Source: Undibacterium parvum
GTDB lineage: Bacteria > Pseudomonadota > Gammaproteobacteria > Burkholderiales > Burkholderiaceae_D
Length of the DNA: 64,000 nt
Assembly (NCBI RefSeq): GCF_003955735.1
Contig: NZ_CP034464.1
Span: forward strand, 4,278,001-4,342,000
Direction: 5' to 3'
Below are positions 8,414 through 17,067 of this stretch, one piece after another. The notes under the pieces are model-generated. The model worked only from the letters and a program-made list of their open reading frames with translations, was not told the origin of the DNA and did not search any database. The translations under genes and the position numbers were made by a program. Numbering within the stretch: the first letter of the stretch is position 1; each line of letters begins with the position of its first letter.

Positions 8414-10021
8414 ATGGATTATCCGCTGTTATATCAAAATTTCCTCACACAATATCCGCAACTGACTGGCCCGCGCCAACGTCTTTTACACGAATGTCTG
8501 CGTTCTGCGATTCGCAAGGGGACGCTGCATGCAGGCTTGCGTTTGCTGGGAACGCGTCAATTGGCCAGCGAATTGGGTTTGGCGCGTAATACCGTGCTAT
8601 ACGCCTACGAACAATTGGCGACCGAGGGCTATGTGAGCTCGGATAGACAAGGCACGGTGGTGGTGGATTTGAAGTCGAACGTGCGGTTAAGCGTGCGGTT
8701 AAGCGTGCAGTTGAGCGGGCAGTTGAGCGTGAGGGCTGGCGAGTCAGATGCGGCTCAGGATGTATTGCCGTTAGCGCAGGCGCGCCTGTCACGCCGGGCG
8801 CAAAATCAGTCTCACACGCACAATCAGGCTCAGCTCCAGGTGCAGAGTCAAGAAGGCGCAGCTCTGGATTCTGGCGCATCAAAAAATACCGTAGATGCAG
8901 TGTTGCCAGACGCTGCTTTGACGAGCGCTTTTGCACCGGGGGTGCCTGCGCTGGCCGATTTTCCGCAGGCTAGCTGGCGCCGTTTGCTCGACCGGGCCTG
9001 GCGCAGTTGTTCGGTGGCCCAGCTAAATTACGGCGAGGCGGCCGGCGAGCTGCGTTTGCGGGTGGCAATTGCCGATCATCTTCGCGCTTCGCGCGGGGTC
9101 TTGTGCGAAGCCGATCAAGTGTTCATTACGGATGGCACGCAAAGTAGTCTGGACCTGTGTGCGCGCCTGTTTGCCGATGTTGGCGACATCGTCTGGATGG
9201 AAAACCCCGGCTATAAAGGCGCGCTTACCGCGTTTCATGCGGCGCAATTACAGGTGCATGCTGTGAGTCTCGATGAACAAGGGCTGGCTCCCGATGAGAT
9301 CGATATTGTGCAGCACAGACCCAAGCTGATCTACGTCACGCCTTCACACCAATATCCGCTCGGGAGTGTGCTTAGTCTGAGCCGGCGCATGCAATTGATT
9401 AACCATGCACTGGCCGCTGGCGCCTTGATTATCGAGGATGATTACGATAGCGAGTTCCGTCATGATGGCCCGCCGCTGGCGGCCATGCAGGGCTTGGTGG
9501 CGGACGCCCCGGTGCTGTATCTGGGCACCTTTAGCAAGACCATGTTTCCGGCATTGCGGATCGGCTTTATGGTGGTGCCAAAACATCTGGTGGCCGCACT
9601 CACGCGCGCGCTGGCGCACGCCGTGCCGCGCGGACGCGCTTGCGATCAACTGGCCTTGGCCGAGTTTATCCAGAGTGGGCAGTTCGCTGCGCATTTGCGC
9701 AAGATGCGGCGCCTGTACCGGCACAGGCGCGATGTGTTGTCCGCTGCTTTGAGCCTGCATCTGGGCGATCTGGGCGTGGTTTGTGGCGGTTCGGCTGGCA
9801 TGCATCTGGCATTAATACTCGATGCGCGCGCACCCGATACGCTCGTTTGCGCGCAAGCCTTGCAGCAGGGCATTGTGGTGCATCCGCTGAGCCTGCATGC
9901 GCTGTCGCATGCAGCGCCTGTTTTTAATGGACTGGTACTGGGTTACGCACAGATTGCGCCAGAGCAGATAGAGATCGCGGTAGAGAAATTGGCGCACATT
10001 GTGCGCCAGCTAGTCAGGTGA
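8414..10021 (+). CDS. MocR/PdxR-type transcriptional regulator (GntR HTH plus aminotransferase domain)
   Basis: A 535-residue fusion. An N-terminal GntR winged helix (about residues 20-85; GTRQLASELGLARNTVLYAY, GYVSSDRQGT) joins a fold-type I aminotransferase domain by a long linker. ATG 8414 is preferred over an upstream TTG at 8363, which would overlap the operator. The PLP-binding lysine lies in YLGTFSKTMFPALRIGF, and other family features are YGEAAGELRLRVAIA and EDDYDSEFRHDG. The linker (about residues 90-180) is unusually long. It carries four in-frame 12-base repeats at 8681-8728 and a Gln-rich stretch. It probably senses pyridoxal phosphate or an amino compound and controls the divergent PNPOx-like gene. 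Confidence 0.9.
   Translation: MDYPLLYQNFLTQYPQLTGPRQRLLHECLRSAIRKGTLHAGLRLLGTRQLASELGLARNTVLYAYEQLATEGYVSSDRQGTVVVDLKSNVRLSVRLSVQLSGQLSVRAGESDAAQDVLPLAQARLSRRAQNQSHTHNQAQLQVQSQEGAALDSGASKNTVDAVLPDAALTSAFAPGVPALADFPQASWRRLLDRAWRSCSVAQLNYGEAAGELRLRVAIADHLRASRGVLCEADQVFITDGTQSSLDLCARLFADVGDIVWMENPGYKGALTAFHAAQLQVHAVSLDEQGLAPDEIDIVQHRPKLIYVTPSHQYPLGSVLSLSRRMQLINHALAAGALIIEDDYDSEFRHDGPPLAAMQGLVADAPVLYLGTFSKTMFPALRIGFMVVPKHLVAALTRALAHAVPRGRACDQLALAEFIQSGQFAAHLRKMRRLYRHRRDVLSAALSLHLGDLGVVCGGSAGMHLALILDARAPDTLVCAQALQQGIVVHPLSLHALSHAAPVFNGLVLGYAQIAPEQIEIAVEKLAHIVRQLVR
8681..8728 (+). repeat. Four 12-bp tandem repeats in the MocR linker
   Basis: Two exact copies of GTGCGGTTAAGC are followed by GTGCAGTTGAGC and GGGCAGTTGAGC. 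They encode a four-residue repeat of the form V-(R/Q)-L-S in the interdomain linker. The 12-base period keeps the frame, so copy-number change would only alter linker length. Confidence 0.9.
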
Positions 10022-10062
10022 GTGCGGCGGTATTCCCAGCTCCAGTTTTGGCTGAGCTTGGC

Positions 10063-11427
10063 TTAGGCTGGCTGATCGACCACGCTACGCATGCTAGAAC
10101 CCAGCAAGGCCAGTAGCACGATCAGTATCAGCAGCGCGCCACTGCCTATAAATAATTGCGAGGTGCTGATGCTACGCATGACCCAACCGGTGATCGCAGC
10201 CGAGACTGGCCCTATGCCCATGAAGATGAACATGAAAATACTCATGGTTCTGCCTAGCATGGCCGCTGGCACCTGGCGCTGTATCCAGGTGTACACCGCG
10301 ACATGCAAGTAGCCGCCCAGCGTGCCTATTGTGAGCAAGAGTGCGGCGCCTTGCCAGGTTGCCACTACCAGGCTCATGGGGACGAATAACAGCCCGACGA
10401 TAAAATCGATCAACAAGATAGTGCGGCCTAAATTGCCGAAGCGCCGGTTCGGCAGCAGGCCCGACATCAGCATGCCCAGCAGCGTACCAGCGCCATGGCA
10501 GCCGATCAAAATACCGAAAGTGCCGGCGCTGTCACCGAGCTGATTGGCGAGCACCGGTAGTGCGATCTGGATCGGCCCCATGATGAAAAATGCCACTGCC
10601 GACCAGTACAGAAAGCAAGTGCGCAACATCACGTCGTTCCAGCAATAGCGTAAGCCTTCCAAGATAGAATGCCAAAGCCGGGCGGCAGGTTTGGGGTGTG
10701 CATTTTCCCCTTCGCCAGCAAGCTCAAGCTGAGGTAAGGCCAGCAGCCTCACATGACTAAGCGTCCAGGCAGACAAAGCATAGCTGAAACTATCAAATAA
10801 GAAGGCTGCAGCCAAGCCACGCGCATCTGCCAGACTGCTTGCAGAAGTCATGTCGGTAGCAGTATTGCCAAATAACGCAATCAGAACGCCTGCGAGTAAG
10901 GGGCCGAGAAACATGCTGATCTGCCGTAAGCCAAGCATGATGCCGTTGGCCATTTGCAGTTGTGGTGCAGCGATGCAGCGAGGGATCATGGCTGTGCCTG
11001 AGGGGATGCTAAAGGCGGTAGAGATACCCAAACTCAGCGACAGAACGTAGACCACGTTAAGGCTCAGGCTATCGCTCATCAGCAGTACTGCCAGTAAGCC
11101 CAGCACCACGGTATTGACGTATTTGCTCAGCATCATCACCTGTTTTGGTGAATAGCGATCAACCACGGCCCCACCGAGCAGTATCAGCAAGGCGCGTGGC
11201 ACCCCGATTAAGGCCAGTACCAGCCCTAGTATCAGCGTATCGCCAGTCATCTTGAGCACCAGCCAGGGCAGGGCGACGATGGTAAATTGATCGCCCAGCA
11301 TAGAGATCACGCCGCCACTGATCATCCAGCGAAAATTTGTATCGCGAAATAAGGCCAGTCGCGGCTTGTCGTTTTGCTTGGCAGCCTCGGCCTGCTTGCT
11401 GTGAATTGCCTTTGTCGTGTCATTCAT
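10063..11427 (-). CDS. MFS transporter (MFS_3/enterobactin-exporter-like)
   Basis: A 454-residue, 12-helix major facilitator protein. It begins FRWMISGGVISMLGDQFTIVALPWLVLKMTG, typical of the EntS/MefA-like MFS_3 group, and contains GVPRALLILLGGAVVDRYSPKQVM, the usual loop 2-3 motif (GGxxxDRxxxR/K). I chose ATG 11427 (MNDTTKAI), whose start region overlaps the MerR gene stop by 8 bases. This indicates a two-gene operon with translational coupling. An ORF extension to 11460 is possible but lies inside the regulator. It is probably a drug or metabolite exporter controlled by the MerR protein; the substrate is unknown. Confidence 0.85.
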   Translation of the reverse strand: MNDTTKAIHSKQAEAAKQNDKPRLALFRDTNFRWMISGGVISMLGDQFTIVALPWLVLKMTGDTLILGLVLALIGVPRALLILLGGAVVDRYSPKQVMMLSKYVNTVVLGLLAVLLMSDSLSLNVVYVLSLSLGISTAFSIPSGTAMIPRCIAAPQLQMANGIMLGLRQISMFLGPLLAGVLIALFGNTATDMTSASSLADARGLAAAFLFDSFSYALSAWTLSHVRLLALPQLELAGEGENAHPKPAARLWHSILEGLRYCWNDVMLRTCFLYWSAVAFFIMGPIQIALPVLANQLGDSAGTFGILIGCHGAGTLLGMLMSGLLPNRRFGNLGRTILLIDFIVGLLFVPMSLVVATWQGAALLLTIGTLGGYLHVAVYTWIQRQVPAAMLGRTMSIFMFIFMGIGPVSAAITGWVMRSISTSQLFIGSGALLILIVLLALLGSSMRSVVDQPA

Positions 11428-12511
11428 GATGAGTATCTTGTTCCGGTTGATCTGATGCATCTGGTTTTTTATTATTGGCGCTAATTTGATCTCGATACTG
11501 CAGACCTTGTTGTACGTAGGCCAAGAGCTCAGGGCTCAAGCCCGGTCCTAGAGATAAGGCCGCTTCATTCTCGTGCGCCAGCCTCACTTTGGCGAGGGTG
11601 CTTGCTTGATCCCCCCAGGCGCGTAGCGAGAGCGTGCTCCAGCGCGCCAGTAAATCCTGAACGGCTACTGTCTCTACCGTATTGCCTAATTCCATTTGTT
11701 GGCGGATTGCGGCAAAGAGTGCAATCCAGGCGCGTGCATCTTCAAAAAAACGGCGGCGGAAATGCTCTAATTCAGCTGGACTCAGGTATTTGCGGTAAAT
11801 CTGGTAGCGCTGCTCGGCGGTGGCGTGCGTCAGATAATCGAGCATGCCGCCATCGACACCGGTTAAGGCTTGCACCGCCAGTTCATTTCGGGTCATCTCT
11901 TCGATTTTGACGAACAGCCGGGGATCTTCTGCCATTGCGACATTCATGATCTTGTGCCAGCGCACCGAGAGCGCTACGGCGCGCGTATCGTTGCTGGCTA
12001 TTCCCTGATCCATGAGTGATCGTACCGCGGCGATCACTGGCTCCATCATGAGTTCGGCATTGCCTTGCGTGCTTTGCTTACGCTGTTTGAGTATCGCCAG
12101 ATCGGACTTGCTGAAGTATTTTCCGAAACTACTCATCAGGCTTAAGGTGGTGAGCCAATAATCGAGATTGGGTTGATCCTGGCTGCGCAGTAGTTCGGAT
12201 AAAGACTGTAGACGGCGATGCAGTTCACGCGTCTGTAACATTTGCTGTTCCAAACCCCGCACTTGCTGATCAATCAGCTCTTGCAAACCAGTGCCTTCCC
12301 CTTGCAGCAGCTCGGCGATTTCTGCCAGTGACAAGTCTAGCCCCCGGAGTGCCTGAATTCTGTGTAATTGCGCGACATCGTTGCGGTTGTATAGACGATA
12401 GGCGGCCGCTGAGCGGGCTGATGGATGGAGCAAACCTATTTTGTCGTAATGATGCAAGGTGCGCACCGTGATGCCGGTGCGACTCGCCAATTCCCCGATT
12501 TTCAGCAACAT
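11420..12511 (-). CDS. MerR family regulator with TipAS-like effector region
   Basis: A 363-residue protein. The MerR winged-helix domain is at residues 1-70 (KIGELASRTGITVRTLHHYD, GLLHPSARSAAAYRLY). A dimerisation coiled coil (about 80-115) precedes a long helical C-terminal region. That region contains two similar segments, each with RW, a later E-x-A and a G-x3/4-L-x-Y pattern (VRWHKIMNVAM...GGMLDYL and ARWSTLSLRAW...PELLAYV). This suggests duplication of a TipAS-like antibiotic-recognition domain. It has no Cys cluster, so a drug or hydrophobic ligand is more likely than metal. It is the first gene of an operon with the MFS exporter, behind a MerR-type promoter. Confidence 0.88.
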   Translation of the reverse strand: MLLKIGELASRTGITVRTLHHYDKIGLLHPSARSAAAYRLYNRNDVAQLHRIQALRGLDLSLAEIAELLQGEGTGLQELIDQQVRGLEQQMLQTRELHRRLQSLSELLRSQDQPNLDYWLTTLSLMSSFGKYFSKSDLAILKQRKQSTQGNAELMMEPVIAAVRSLMDQGIASNDTRAVALSVRWHKIMNVAMAEDPRLFVKIEEMTRNELAVQALTGVDGGMLDYLTHATAEQRYQIYRKYLSPAELEHFRRRFFEDARAWIALFAAIRQQMELGNTVETVAVQDLLARWSTLSLRAWGDQASTLAKVRLAHENEAALSLGPGLSPELLAYVQQGLQYRDQISANNKKPDASDQPEQDTHHE

Positions 12512-12537
12512 AGAACGATCTCCTTAAACAGAATCGC

Positions 12538-12568
12538 ACTATAAAGCCTGACGCAACGTCAGGGTCAA
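12538..12568 (-). promoter_or_regulatory. MerR-type promoter with 19-bp spacer and centred palindrome
   Basis: On the minus strand, TTGACC (12568-12563) and TATAGT (12543-12538) are separated by exactly 19 bases. CCTGACG-TTG-CGTCAGG (12563-12547) is a perfect inverted repeat in the spacer. The over-long spacer with a centred dyad is the signature of promoters that MerR-family activators untwist. It lies about 30 bases upstream of the regulator start, so the regulator-exporter operon is very probably autoregulated. Confidence 0.88.
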
Positions 12569-12615
12569 GCTTCCAGTATTTTGTTGTTTCTGTGAAAATC
12601 TCAAAGGGGGCAGGC

Positions 12616-12686
12616 CGCAGGCGCATATTCCATGCGGGTCTTGAGCCTATCGCCTCGCTAAGCCGCATGGCGTATGCGTGCTGGCG
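12616..12686. repeat. REP-like palindromic repeat, copy B
   Basis: The left arm contains GCGCATATTCCATGCGG (12621-12637). The right arm contains CCGCATGGCGTATGCG (12663-12678). The arms are imperfect reverse complements around a 25-base loop, and share the core with copy A at 7485-7559. Confidence 0.7.
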
Positions 12687-12890
12687 CTAGTCGTTTTGCA
12701 TTTGTTGGTACAACTATTTATGATGGGAAAGATGTAGTATTTGCAAATCGCTCCAAGATGGTGCTAAGCTAGATTGATTCTGGCAGCTGCTTGCGTATGA
12801 ATGATGCTTCAATTGCCGCAGTGTCGGCAAAAGCCTTAATTTGAAGTTCCTGCTTGCGGTTTTGATTCGAAGTCTAGACTGGAGATCCCT

Positions 12891-13286
12891 ATGGAGCAAA
12901 CCGCCTTATGCGTGATGGTGCTTGACGACGATCCACTGCAAATCGACTTTGTCAGTGCCTTGCTCCATTCTATGGGGATCTTAAATATTCTCAGTACCGT
13001 CGATGGTGCCGATGCCTTGAAATTACTGGAAAGCGCCGATCCGCCACCGGATTTGCTGATCTGCGATCTCTTGATGCCGAATATGGATGGTTTTGAATTT
13101 CTGGCGCAACTGGCGGTGACCAAAAATCAGGTCCCTATCGTGGTCATGTCGGGGCAAACTCAGGCCGTTAGAAATAGCGCCAAGAGTCTGGCGCAATTGA
13201 AATCACTCAATTATTTGGGACAGTTAGAAAAACCGATCAACTTAGCGGCTTTGCAGGAGTTGATCGATCAATTGCCAGCGCGCTAG
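12891..13286 (+). CDS. Stand-alone response-regulator receiver protein (CheY-like)
   Basis: A 131-residue single receiver domain. The acidic pocket is D12-D13-D14 (VLDDDPLQ), the phosphoacceptor is D59 (LLICDLLMPNMDGFEFL), the switch Ser is in IVVMSGQT, and the conserved Lys is K114 (LEKPI). No output domain follows, so it signals by protein-protein contact. The start ATG 12891 has a good ribosome-binding site. No histidine kinase is adjacent, so the partner is unknown. Length is normal for a CheY-type protein. Confidence 0.9.
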   Translation: MEQTALCVMVLDDDPLQIDFVSALLHSMGILNILSTVDGADALKLLESADPPPDLLICDLLMPNMDGFEFLAQLAVTKNQVPIVVMSGQTQAVRNSAKSLAQLKSLNYLGQLEKPINLAALQELIDQLPAR

Positions 13287-13320
13287 TTTGCAGTGGCCAA
13301 GATTTGTGAGTTAGTGCCAG

Positions 13321-14271
13321 CTAATGCTGGCTAACGCTAGGGCTTTCTATCCCCGCAGCAAGCGTGTCGGCGACAAATAATTGGGTGCAATCGACCGCGT
13401 CAAAACCATAGTGCCTGCCGCAAAAATCGCAATTAATATCGAGCCGTCCCAATTCTGCCACCGCCGTTTTGATCTCAGGTTCACCGAGCATTTTCAGCAT
13501 ATTCCCGACTTTTTCACGCGTGCAATTGCATAAAAACTTAGGCAGTTGCGGATCGAACACGCGTATGGTTTCTTCCCAAAATAATCTGTGCAGTAGCGTC
13601 TCGATATCGGTGCTGAGCAGCTCTTCTTGTTTTAGCGTGCCACCCAGAGCGACGGCGCGGTTCCAGGCTTCGGCCTCATGTTCGGCCATGGCTTCCAGCG
13701 ACATTTCTTGCGAAGTCTGATAGCCGCCGTTCATCGGCAGTTTTTGCAGCAACAGGCCGCGTGCCACTTGCGCATCGGCAGCCAGCCAAAGTTTAGTGTC
13801 GAGCTGCTCGGAACGCATCATGTAGTTTTCTATGACGACCGCGATAGATTCGCCATCTAAAGGCACGATGCCCTGGTACGCCTGCTGACCCGGCATTTTG
13901 TCATTCGGATCTAGCGTGATCACAAAGCGGCCTTTGCCCTGACCATGGACTAACTCACTCAAACTGGCATCGTCAGCGATGATCGCAGCTTCGCGTAGCT
14001 TGGCAGTGGCGCGCAGATTGAGATCGGCGTCACATTCGACCACCATCAGTTTGACCGGACCATCGCCATGGATTTGCATGATCATGCTGCCGTTAAATTT
14101 CAGATTGGCGCTCAGTAGGGCCGAGGCGGCGAGCAATTCGCCCAAGACCGTTCTGACCGCTGGCGGGTAGGCATGATTGGCCAGTATCTGTTGCCAGGTG
14201 TTCGGCAATTCAACTAGTTCGCCACGTACTCCGGCGTTTTCAAACATAAATTTTTGTAGTGTGTCGTTCAT
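13321..14271 (-). CDS. hslO: Hsp33 redox-regulated holdase chaperone
   Basis: A 316-residue cytosolic chaperone that binds unfolding proteins under oxidative stress. The C-terminal zinc/redox centre is clear: C248-N-C250 and C281-D-F-C284 (CNC, CDFC). The N-terminal core has RGELVELPNTWQQI and the family segment VRTVLGELLAASALLSANLKF. The length is slightly longer than E. coli Hsp33 (292). The start lies 3 bases after the stop of the gamma-carbonic anhydrase gene, with AGGAT as ribosome-binding site, so the two are co-transcribed. Confidence 0.96.
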   Translation of the reverse strand: MNDTLQKFMFENAGVRGELVELPNTWQQILANHAYPPAVRTVLGELLAASALLSANLKFNGSMIMQIHGDGPVKLMVVECDADLNLRATAKLREAAIIADDASLSELVHGQGKGRFVITLDPNDKMPGQQAYQGIVPLDGESIAVVIENYMMRSEQLDTKLWLAADAQVARGLLLQKLPMNGGYQTSQEMSLEAMAEHEAEAWNRAVALGGTLKQEELLSTDIETLLHRLFWEETIRVFDPQLPKFLCNCTREKVGNMLKMLGEPEIKTAVAELGRLDINCDFCGRHYGFDAVDCTQLFVADTLAAGIESPSVSQH

Positions 14272-14274
14272 TAC

Positions 14275-14799
14275 TTATCCTATCTGTTTCAATTGCGTTT
14301 TGTATTCTTGCGCGCGCTCTACATAGTTTTGCGTGTTGCCATGCATGCGCAGTATGTCTTGGGCTTCCAATGTGCGCACCGCCTTGGCGGGTGTGCCTAT
14401 GATGAGCGAATTATCCGGAAACTCCTTGCCTTCGGTGACCAGTGCACCAGCTCCGACCAGACAGTTCTTGCCTATCTTGGCGCCATTGAGTATCACTGCC
14501 TGTATCCCTATCAGTGAACCATCCCCGATGCTGCAGCCATGCAACATGGCCTGATGGCCGATGGTGACATTTTTGCCTATCGTGAGCGGGCAACCAGGAT
14601 CGGTGTGCAAGATGCAGCCTTCCTGCACATTGCTGTTTTCACCGACGTGTATCAACTCATTGTCGCCACGTATCGTGACATCAAACCAGATGCTGGCCAT
14701 GGCATCAATTTTGACCTTGCCTATGATCTTGGCACTATCGGTGATGTAGGCGCTGGGATCAATTTCAGGTGAAATATCAGCTAATTGGTATATGGCCAT
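14275..14799 (-). CDS. Gamma-carbonic anhydrase family protein (YrdA/PaaY-like)
   Basis: A 174-residue hexapeptide-repeat left-handed beta-helix protein. The metal-ligand histidines are in EGCILHTDPGCP and IGHQAMLHGC. The N-terminus (AYITDSAKIIGKVKIDAMASIWFDVTIRGD has the usual VIGDVxIG/IWxxVxIRGD pattern) is typical of the YrdA/CaiE/PaaY group. It may hydrate CO2 or act on thioesters; the family is functionally mixed. The start has GGAAGA as ribosome-binding site. It is first in an operon with hslO and divergent from the DUF455 gene, 50 bases apart. Confidence 0.92.
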   Translation of the reverse strand: MAIYQLADISPEIDPSAYITDSAKIIGKVKIDAMASIWFDVTIRGDNELIHVGENSNVQEGCILHTDPGCPLTIGKNVTIGHQAMLHGCSIGDGSLIGIQAVILNGAKIGKNCLVGAGALVTEGKEFPDNSLIIGTPAKAVRTLEAQDILRMHGNTQNYVERAQEYKTQLKQIG

Positions 14800-14849
14800 G
14801 ATTCTTCCGTAAAATAGAGGGATTAACCCGCCATTTTACCGCTCTCAGC

Positions 14850-15713
14850 ATGAATTCACCGATCTCCTCCAGTTTTTCTCCCGAAAAATCGACCATCATT
14901 GCGCAAAATGACTTGCGCGCGCTGGCGCTGCGCTGGCTCATCGAGCCAAATCCCAGTCTCAAGGCGGCCGGGGTATTGGCCTTAAGGCAGGCTTGGCTGG
15001 CGAACGATCTGAGTCTGGATAGGGCAACTGAGGCGGCCTCGCTGAACCACGCAGAGGTATTGATCCCCGGCAAGCCAGAGCGCCCAGAACTGGTGCCGCC
15101 TTTAGGTGTCAAACGGCGCGCCATGAACACGGTGGAGGGAAGGGCGGTATTGATTCATGCTTTGACGCATATAGAATTTAATGCCATTAATCTGGCACTC
15201 GATGCGATCTGGCGCTTTGAGTCTATGCCGCAAGAGTATTACAGCGATTGGCTACAAGTGGCACAGGAAGAAGCCTATCACTTCAATTTACTGGCAAACC
15301 ATCTGGTTAGTCTAGGCTTTGAATATGGCGATTTTCCTGCGCATAATAGTTTATGGGAAATGGTAGAGCGCACTCAGGAAGACGTACTGGCAAGGATGGC
15401 CTTAGTGCCGCGCACTATGGAAGCGCGCGGCTTGGATGCCACGCCCGCCATCCGCGCCAAGCTGGGGCAAGCGGGTGATCAGGCCGCCGCCGCTATCCTC
15501 GACATCATCTTGCGCGATGAGATAGGCCATGTCGGCATAGGCAATCGCTGGTTCGCTTATTTGTGCCAGCAACGCCAACTAGACCCAGTCAGCACTTACG
15601 CTGAGCTAGCGACACTTTACCGCGCCCCCAAATTACGCGCCCCTTTCAACCTGGAAGCGCGCCGCGCTGCCGGCTTTAGCGAAGCCGAATTGCTAGTGCT
15701 GCAGGCGCCTTAA
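14850..15713 (+). CDS. DUF455 family ferritin-like protein
   Basis: A 287-residue protein of the COG2833/DUF455 type, with a ferritin-like four-helix di-iron fold. Candidate metal ligands lie in HALTHIEFNAINLALD, QVAQEEAYHFNLL and LRDEIGHVGIGNRWF, i.e. the repeated E-x(n)-E-x2-H pattern. The N-terminal 60 residues look like a helical extension (substrate or partner domain). The biochemical function of the family is not established to my knowledge; links to tRNA-hydroxylase-like MiaE enzymes are only structural. It is divergently transcribed from the carbonic anhydrase/hslO operon. Confidence 0.88.
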   Translation: MNSPISSSFSPEKSTIIAQNDLRALALRWLIEPNPSLKAAGVLALRQAWLANDLSLDRATEAASLNHAEVLIPGKPERPELVPPLGVKRRAMNTVEGRAVLIHALTHIEFNAINLALDAIWRFESMPQEYYSDWLQVAQEEAYHFNLLANHLVSLGFEYGDFPAHNSLWEMVERTQEDVLARMALVPRTMEARGLDATPAIRAKLGQAGDQAAAAILDIILRDEIGHVGIGNRWFAYLCQQRQLDPVSTYAELATLYRAPKLRAPFNLEARRAAGFSEAELLVLQAP

Positions 15714-15752
15714 TGGCACTAAGCGTATAAGAAATATTGGCATCGGCCGCTC

Positions 15753-15810
15753 ACGCCCTATCCATGCACCTGGCAGGTAAGGGTGACCGCAAACCCGCAT
15801 GGATACTGCG
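15753..15810. repeat. REP-like palindromic repeat, copy C (degenerate)
   Basis: A degenerate copy: CGCCCTATCCATGC on the left and CGCATGGATACTGCG (15796-15810) on the right flank a loop of about 30 bases. It lies 40 bases after the DUF455 stop and shares the ATCCATGC/GCATGGAT core of the family. Confidence 0.55.
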
Positions 15811-15952
15811 TAAGCGAGGTGCGGCTTAGTAAAGTAGGCGTTTTGATATAGCTGCTTCACTCACTTGAGTCGGCCCCAATTCGGGCGTATTATCTAGCGC
15901 AGAGTCCACTGCTGCCAGATGAGCGTCAACGCATTATTCTATTGAGCGAACT

Positions 15953-17041
15953 ATGAAAATAACGATGATGCCCATATATCCAAATTTGAGTAAGTATTTA
16001 CGCTTTTACGGTCTCTTAACGTGTCTGCTGTTGTGCTCGATTGCGCCGCTAGCGCAGGCAGCGACCTCGACTGTGGTCTATCCGCTGACGGTGCGCACTG
16101 TCGATGTGCGTACATCGCTCGATGCCACTGAAGTGCAGTTGGTGCCAGCGAATTCGGTAGTGATGGAGCCGGCGCCAGAGACTAGTCTTGCAGCCGCGGC
16201 TAGCGTACCGGAGCATGCGTATAAAAAGAAAATTCTGGCGACCGCGTTTGCGGTGAGCCGTCTGGGGCAAGTGCAGGATATCGAGGATATTGCACATGGT
16301 TTTCCGCGTGAACTCTTGTTGCGTTTGGAGAAAACTAATCTTTTTCTGACCAGAACTTCGCCTAGTTTATTGGCGTTTACCATGAAGTCTGAGACGCCGA
16401 GTATTAATCTGGTCAAACAGGTTGCGGCTGAGTTTGATAGCCAGTTTATTATTGCTGGCGAGATTCGCAATGCTGGCGTGCAGATCGATAAGAAGTATCT
16501 GGGTTTGTGGGAGACCCGCACGCGCCACATGGAGATAGAAATTGCGATTTATGATGGCGTCAGCGGCGCCATGCTGTCACGCCATAATTTGCACGCGCAG
16601 GCGGACGATCAAGCCAATGTGGGACGTGATAAACCCTTTGGCAGTGCCGCGTTTTATGCCTCTAGCTATGGTCAGGCCATCGATACCATCTTGAATCACG
16701 CTAGCGTCTTGGTGGAAAACGATTTACAGCAATTGCCGATACTGGCGCGGATATTGAAAGTGAACAAAGCGCAAATTGTGATCGATGTTGGCGCAACTTC
16801 GTCCGTGGCGCTGGGGGATGCTGCCACTGTGTTGGTCGGGAATAATGAATTACCTACGCTGGGACTGAGATCGCATCAACCGCTGTTGGTCGCTTACGGC
16901 TTGCCGCAGACGAATGTGGGTAAGGCTGCAGTGATACAGGTGCAGAATAATTTTTCTATCGCTGAACTCGCTAACGGTGTCAAAGCAGACGAGGTCAAAG
17001 TCGGGGATTTTGTACGATTTGGTGGCCTTGTGACTAAGTAA
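15953..17041 (+). CDS. FlgT-like flagellar assembly protein
   Basis: A 362-residue exported protein: signal peptide to about residue 38 (LTCLLLCSIAPLAQA), then a Pro/Ala-containing linker, then a globular part. YKKKILATAFAVSRLGQVQDIEDI, QVAAEFDSQFIIAGEIRNAG and the C-terminal VGDFVRFGGLV resemble the N-, M- and C-domains of FlgT, the H-ring/basal-body protein of Vibrio-type flagella. It lies 35 kb from the fli operon and has no flg neighbours here. A perfect hairpin follows at 17068-17092. It could be another periplasmic protein of similar layout, so the name is moderate confidence. Confidence 0.6.
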   Translation: MKITMMPIYPNLSKYLRFYGLLTCLLLCSIAPLAQAATSTVVYPLTVRTVDVRTSLDATEVQLVPANSVVMEPAPETSLAAAASVPEHAYKKKILATAFAVSRLGQVQDIEDIAHGFPRELLLRLEKTNLFLTRTSPSLLAFTMKSETPSINLVKQVAAEFDSQFIIAGEIRNAGVQIDKKYLGLWETRTRHMEIEIAIYDGVSGAMLSRHNLHAQADDQANVGRDKPFGSAAFYASSYGQAIDTILNHASVLVENDLQQLPILARILKVNKAQIVIDVGATSSVALGDAATVLVGNNELPTLGLRSHQPLLVAYGLPQTNVGKAAVIQVQNNFSIAELANGVKADEVKVGDFVRFGGLVTK

Positions 17042-17067
17042 AATTAAGAATTCGGGTTAGCAATCAG

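Larger units (their letters stand above)
12512..12890. other. Intergenic region between divergent merR operon and receiver gene
   Basis: These 379 bases hold the MerR-type promoter (12538-12568), a REP-like repeat (12616-12686) and the leader of the receiver gene, whose start has GGAGATCCCT as ribosome-binding site. I see no gene in it. Confidence 0.6.

Noticed and set aside
8445..8936. 163-codon minus-strand frame inside the MocR gene
   Set aside because: It is a shadow of the repeat-containing linker and conserved coding region on the other strand.
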